From positions 19,217-29,515 of the forward strand of contig NVTC01000023.1 of assembly GCA_002732905.1 (NCBI GenBank): 10,299 nt of DNA, given 5' to 3'. This document shows positions 7,978 to 10,299 of this stretch, piece after piece; position 1 is the stretch's first letter, and each line of letters starts with the position of its first letter. This DNA comes from Robiginitomaculum sp. (GTDB lineage Bacteria > Pseudomonadota > Alphaproteobacteria > Caulobacterales > Maricaulaceae). The translations under genes and the position numbers were made by a program. The notes under the pieces are model-generated. The model saw only the letters and a list, made by a program, of their open reading frames with translations, ran no database searches and was not told the DNA's origin.

Positions 7978-9414
7978 TTAATTGAGAGAAATTGAAGTAT
8001 AGTGTTCACTGCCGTTTAAAGTACGAACTTTCACCACGAAAGACCGCTGTCCAGAGGTCTGTGCTTTGCGAACGATATCGCCAAAAAACCTTACACTTGC
8101 CACTGGCTTTCCGCCCGCTTCAAGAATAACCATACCGCTTTTAATACCTTTGCGCGCTGCATTACTACCGAGCGCTACCGCATCAACATAAACACCGACT
8201 TGGTCGACCCGCATGCCGATGCTTTCGCGAAACGTTGCCCCTAGGTCAACCAGTGATAATCCAGTATTATACATTGAATTAGCTTTTGGTGCCGCCGGAG
8301 CTGCAACGGTCGAGCTCGTCGCACCGCCCGTATTTCCTGTTGCAGTTTTTAGCGTATCTTTATTTTCTGGGCGTTCACCTATTTTTACACGTACACCACC
8401 TGGAATAAGTTTATCGCCGCGTTCAATTTGAAAGACCGCTGTTTCACCTGCCCGTAATTTGCCGATAGCCCGCGTGGCTTCAACAGCATTGCGCACAGCA
8501 GTATCATTAATGCTTAATATAACATCCTCGGCTTTCAATCCTGCCTTATCAGCAGGGCTGTCAGCACCTACAGAGTTAATCGTTGCGCCGCCCTTGTATA
8601 CGATACCGTTCTGCGTGTATTCTGCCTCACGCAACGCAGCACCCAAAAAACCGCGTTTGACTTTGCCATATTTAATTAAATCAACAACAATCTCTTCTGC
8701 GAGTGTATGCGGTACGGCAAAGGCAATACCTACGCTGGCGCCTGTCGGCGAAAAAATGGCTGAATTTACGCCAATGACTTCGCCTTTAAAATTAAACAAT
8801 GGGCCACCAGAATTACCACGGTTAACGGTTGCATCGGTTTGCATATAATCCACATAAGAACCGGATTCGACCCGCTTACGCAAGGTTGCGGAAATAATAC
8901 CAACACTAGATGATTGCCCAATGCCAAACGGATTGCCAATGGCCAAAACCCAATCACCTATACGAACATCAGGCCCATGGTAAAACCCGACATAATCAAA
9001 TGATCGTTCGCTCTGAATTTGTATAACTGCAATATCGGTTTCGTAGTCTGTGCCGATAATTTTAGCGGGAAATTCTTCCCCGTTAGCAAACCCCACGGTG
9101 ATCTTGTCACCACCTTCAATAACGTGAAAATTAGTAACGATTTTACCGTCCGATGTTACGATAAACCCAGAGCCTTGTCCTTCTGTTGCATCCTCGCCAG
9201 GACGATCTACAGCATAACCACCTGTAACAACTCGAATATTAACAACGGCAGGTGATACATGCTCAATCAAATCTGCCAAGGATTTTGGCAATCCTTGTTC
9301 ATCGGGCATGCCTAACGGTTTAGCGCTTACACTAACGGGCATGGAAACCGTAAGCACAATTACACCTAGCAGTGTGAAGACAGGTTTGAGAGTTTTATAA
9401 AATACAGACAACAC
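7978..9414 (-). CDS. degP: Periplasmic serine endoprotease/chaperone, HtrA/DegP family
   Basis: With the GTG start at 9412-9414 the protein has 478 residues. It begins with a signal peptide: Lys near the N-terminus, a hydrophobic core TLLGVIVLTVSM, and a probable cleavage site after SVSA (about residue 31). The trypsin-like domain has the full triad: His97 in TNFHVIEGG, Asp127 in YETDIAV and Ser202 in GNSGGPLF. PDZ1 follows at about 254-348. An Ala/Thr/Ser/Pro-rich linker (about 350-384) leads to PDZ2 (about 385-478). HtrA proteases degrade or hold misfolded envelope proteins. GTG 9414 was chosen because AAGGA lies 7 bases upstream and the signal peptide then starts normally. The TTG next to it is also possible. 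The in-frame ATG at 9490-9492 lacks a ribosome site and would put about 26 odd residues ahead of the signal peptide. It is the first gene of the operon with the regulator, kinase and glnE. The exact paralogue name (DegP, DegQ or MucD) is uncertain. Confidence 0.93.
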   Translation of the reverse strand: MLSVFYKTLKPVFTLLGVIVLTVSMPVSVSAKPLGMPDEQGLPKSLADLIEHVSPAVVNIRVVTGGYAVDRPGEDATEGQGSGFIVTSDGKIVTNFHVIEGGDKITVGFANGEEFPAKIIGTDYETDIAVIQIQSERSFDYVGFYHGPDVRIGDWVLAIGNPFGIGQSSSVGIISATLRKRVESGSYVDYMQTDATVNRGNSGGPLFNFKGEVIGVNSAIFSPTGASVGIAFAVPHTLAEEIVVDLIKYGKVKRGFLGAALREAEYTQNGIVYKGGATINSVGADSPADKAGLKAEDVILSINDTAVRNAVEATRAIGKLRAGETAVFQIERGDKLIPGGVRVKIGERPENKDTLKTATGNTGGATSSTVAAPAAPKANSMYNTGLSLVDLGATFRESIGMRVDQVGVYVDAVALGSNAARKGIKSGMVILEAGGKPVASVRFFGDIVRKAQTSGQRSFVVKVRTLNGSEHYTSISLN

Positions 9415-9436
9415 GCCAGAATCCTTTCCAAAGCCA

Positions 9437-9454
9437 AAGTGCGCTACTGCACTT
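9437..9454 (-). other. Short inverted repeat in the htrA leader
   Basis: AAGTGC (9437-9442) and GCACTT (9449-9454) form a perfect 6-bp stem with a 6-base loop, ending 22 bases upstream of the proposed htrA start. It could be an operator or leader hairpin, or chance. No U-run follows. Confidence 0.3.
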
Positions 9455-9479
9455 AACAACAACCTTGCTAAAACATGAC

Positions 9480-9508
9480 AAAATAGACACATTTAGGCAG
9501 ATGCGCAA
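9480..9508 (-). promoter_or_regulatory. Possible sigma-70-like promoter for the htrA operon
   Basis: On the - strand TTGCGC (9503-9508) and TATTTT (9480-9485) are 17 bases apart, in the 161-base gap before htrA (9415-9575). Both boxes match the consensus only partly (3/6 and 4/6). No convincing ECF-type promoter was seen in the same gap. An operon promoter is expected in this gap, but this particular placement is tentative. Confidence 0.25.
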
Positions 9509-9575
9509 TTATTGCCGGGTAACTGCAAATATATGCTTAACAAGACGTGAGGATTCAGCGTGGTCCTCTAAGATA

Positions 9576-10109
9576 TTAGCGTTTCCGAAAAACCAACAAG
9601 TAATTATCCCGCGGCATCGTAATTTTCTGGTCGAGATAAAAACCATTTTCCACAAACAATTCCTCAACATCTACAAGTTCGCGCACACCCCATACTGGGT
9701 TTCTTTGCTTTAAGTTTGCGGTAAAATCGAGATTAGACTGAGCGCTATCTACCCCAAACAAAAATGGACCATAAAGAAACAACTTGTCGCCAGCTTGTAG
9801 CAATTCTCCGGCTCCTTTTGCTAATCCCAAGGCCGCTTCCCAAGGAGCTATGTGGATCATATTGGCGCAATATATATTGGTGATAGGTTCAAGCCTTTGC
9901 CACCAATTCCCTTGGGTCACATCCAATTGTAGCGGTAATTTTAACTGACTAGGATTTTCGCAAGCATAAGCTTTTTGACTTTCTTGTGCATCCGTATCAA
10001 CATCTGAATATTGCCAAATAATATCAGGCCGAAGTTCCGTAAAATATGCCCCGTGTTGCCCTGCCCCCGAAGCTATTTCCAAAACCCGCGCCCCTTGCGG
10101 CAGCATCAT
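9576..10109 (-). CDS. DUF938 (METTL26-like) SAM-dependent methyltransferase-like protein
   Basis: From the first canonical start (ATG 10107-10109) the protein has 177 residues. It matches the DUF938 family, related to human METTL26: VLEIASGAGQH (9-19) is the SAM-binding glycine motif, DVTQGNWW follows, then ANMIHIAPWEA and LFLYGPFLFG. The substrate is unknown. The conserved family N-terminus, APSAERNKTPIGAQL, is encoded in the same frame directly upstream (about 10113-10157), so the real protein very likely starts earlier. However, the frame contains no ATG, GTG or TTG between 10110 and the in-frame stop at 10209-10211. Candidate starts are a non-standard ATC (10179-10181) or ATA (10182-10184), right after the upstream kinase stop, or an ATG lost through a small indel. 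The coordinates given are therefore the minimum extent. The upstream neighbour on the same strand is a histidine kinase. The gap to htrA is 161 bases, with no clear terminator. Confidence 0.82.
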   Translation of the reverse strand: MMLPQGARVLEIASGAGQHGAYFTELRPDIIWQYSDVDTDAQESQKAYACENPSQLKLPLQLDVTQGNWWQRLEPITNIYCANMIHIAPWEAALGLAKGAGELLQAGDKLFLYGPFLFGVDSAQSNLDFTANLKQRNPVWGVRELVDVEELFVENGFYLDQKITMPRDNYLLVFRKR

Positions 10110-10185
10110 TTTTAACTGCGCACCAATTGGCGTTTTGTTGCGCTCTGCTGATGGAGCATTTCGTTTTTGGAATTGCGCGATTATA

Positions 10186-10299
10186 TTACTCTCTGACCAT
10201 AGGGATAATTAAAATAGTTCTTAAACCGCCTAATGGGGATTTATCTAATGTTAGTACACCTTTATAGGCTATGGCGAGGTCATTGACTATGGACAGACC
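10186..10299 (-). CDS. C-terminal end of a sensor histidine kinase, truncated by window edge
   Basis: The - strand frame from base 10299 is open for 37 codons to TAA at 10186-10188. The residues read GLSIVNDLAIAYKGVLTLD followed by KSPLGGLRTILIIP. That is the standard end of a histidine-kinase ATPase domain: the second half of the G2 box (GLSIV), then the DLA and Y-K-G helix end, then the SPLGGLR strand turn and a final strand. Everything upstream, including the H box and sensor, lies outside the window. It is a third kinase, distinct from the two others here. It is immediately followed by the DUF938 gene and is possibly co-transcribed with it. Confidence 0.8.
   Translation of the reverse strand, partial: GLSIVNDLAIAYKGVLTLDKSPLGGLRTILIIPMVRE

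Noticed and set aside
7953..8009. Longer N-terminus for the response regulator (ATG at 8007-8009)
   Set aside because: It would add 19 residues ahead of the standard receiver start, overlap the htrA end by 32 bases, and ignore the good ribosome site at 7959-7964.
8459..8848. A 129-codon open frame on + inside htrA
   Set aside because: It is antisense to the conserved protease and PDZ1 region; its composition mirrors the real gene and no family is recognised.
9415..9492. Longer N-terminus for HtrA (ATG at 9490-9492)
   Set aside because: There is no ribosome site upstream, and it places extra residues before an otherwise normal signal peptide; GTG 9412-9414 has AAGGA at proper spacing.
10186..10200. 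A short ATG frame upstream of DUF938, first read as its frameshifted start
   Set aside because: The frame continues upstream as the end of a histidine kinase (SPLGGLR and final strand), so these codons are that kinase's last residues and stop.
10271..10299. Possible start of a + strand gene (ATG at 10271)
   Set aside because: Only nine codons are visible, the AGG is too close to act as a ribosome site, and the opposite strand is convincing kinase coding sequence.

Overview
The window reads as a chromosomal segment of an alphaproteobacterium with a moderately AT-leaning composition. The lineage call rests on gene families and layout: a PleC-type PAS histidine kinase next to a run of glnE, a sensor kinase, an OmpR-type regulator and an HtrA/DegP protease. 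I recall a similar neighbourhood from rhizobia, but this was not searched. I see no mobile elements, phage genes, CRISPR arrays, tRNA or rRNA. The region is densely packed core-type DNA.

Layout from left to right. (1) A + strand PAS/histidine kinase, cut by the left edge, ends at 1166. (2) It meets, with no spacer, a convergent - strand pair: an SseB-domain protein with a His-rich tail (1167-1607), which overlaps by 8 bases the end of a Ste24-type M48 membrane protease (1600-2859). (3) After a 96-base gap comes a - strand run, in transcription order: htrA/degP (start about 9414), an OmpR-family response regulator (start 7952), a HAMP sensor kinase (7256) and glnE (5778-2956). The gaps are 25 bases, 24 bases and a 4-base overlap, so this looks like one operon. 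(4) Upstream of htrA, also on -, lie a DUF938 methyltransferase-like gene with an unclear start and the last 37 codons of another histidine kinase, cut by the right edge.

The central operon joins an envelope sensor kinase and regulator to the periplasmic quality-control protease that such systems often control. It ends with GlnE, which sets glutamine synthetase activity by adenylylation. The Ste24-like protease adds a second, membrane-embedded proteolysis function. Three separate histidine kinases are represented in 10 kb.

The points most worth checking are the DUF938 gene, whose conserved N-terminus is encoded upstream of any usable ATG/GTG/TTG; a perfect 8-bp hairpin spanning the regulator stop codon just before the kinase start; and the His/Cys-rich tail on the SseB-domain protein. 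I did not find a clearly new multi-gene system.
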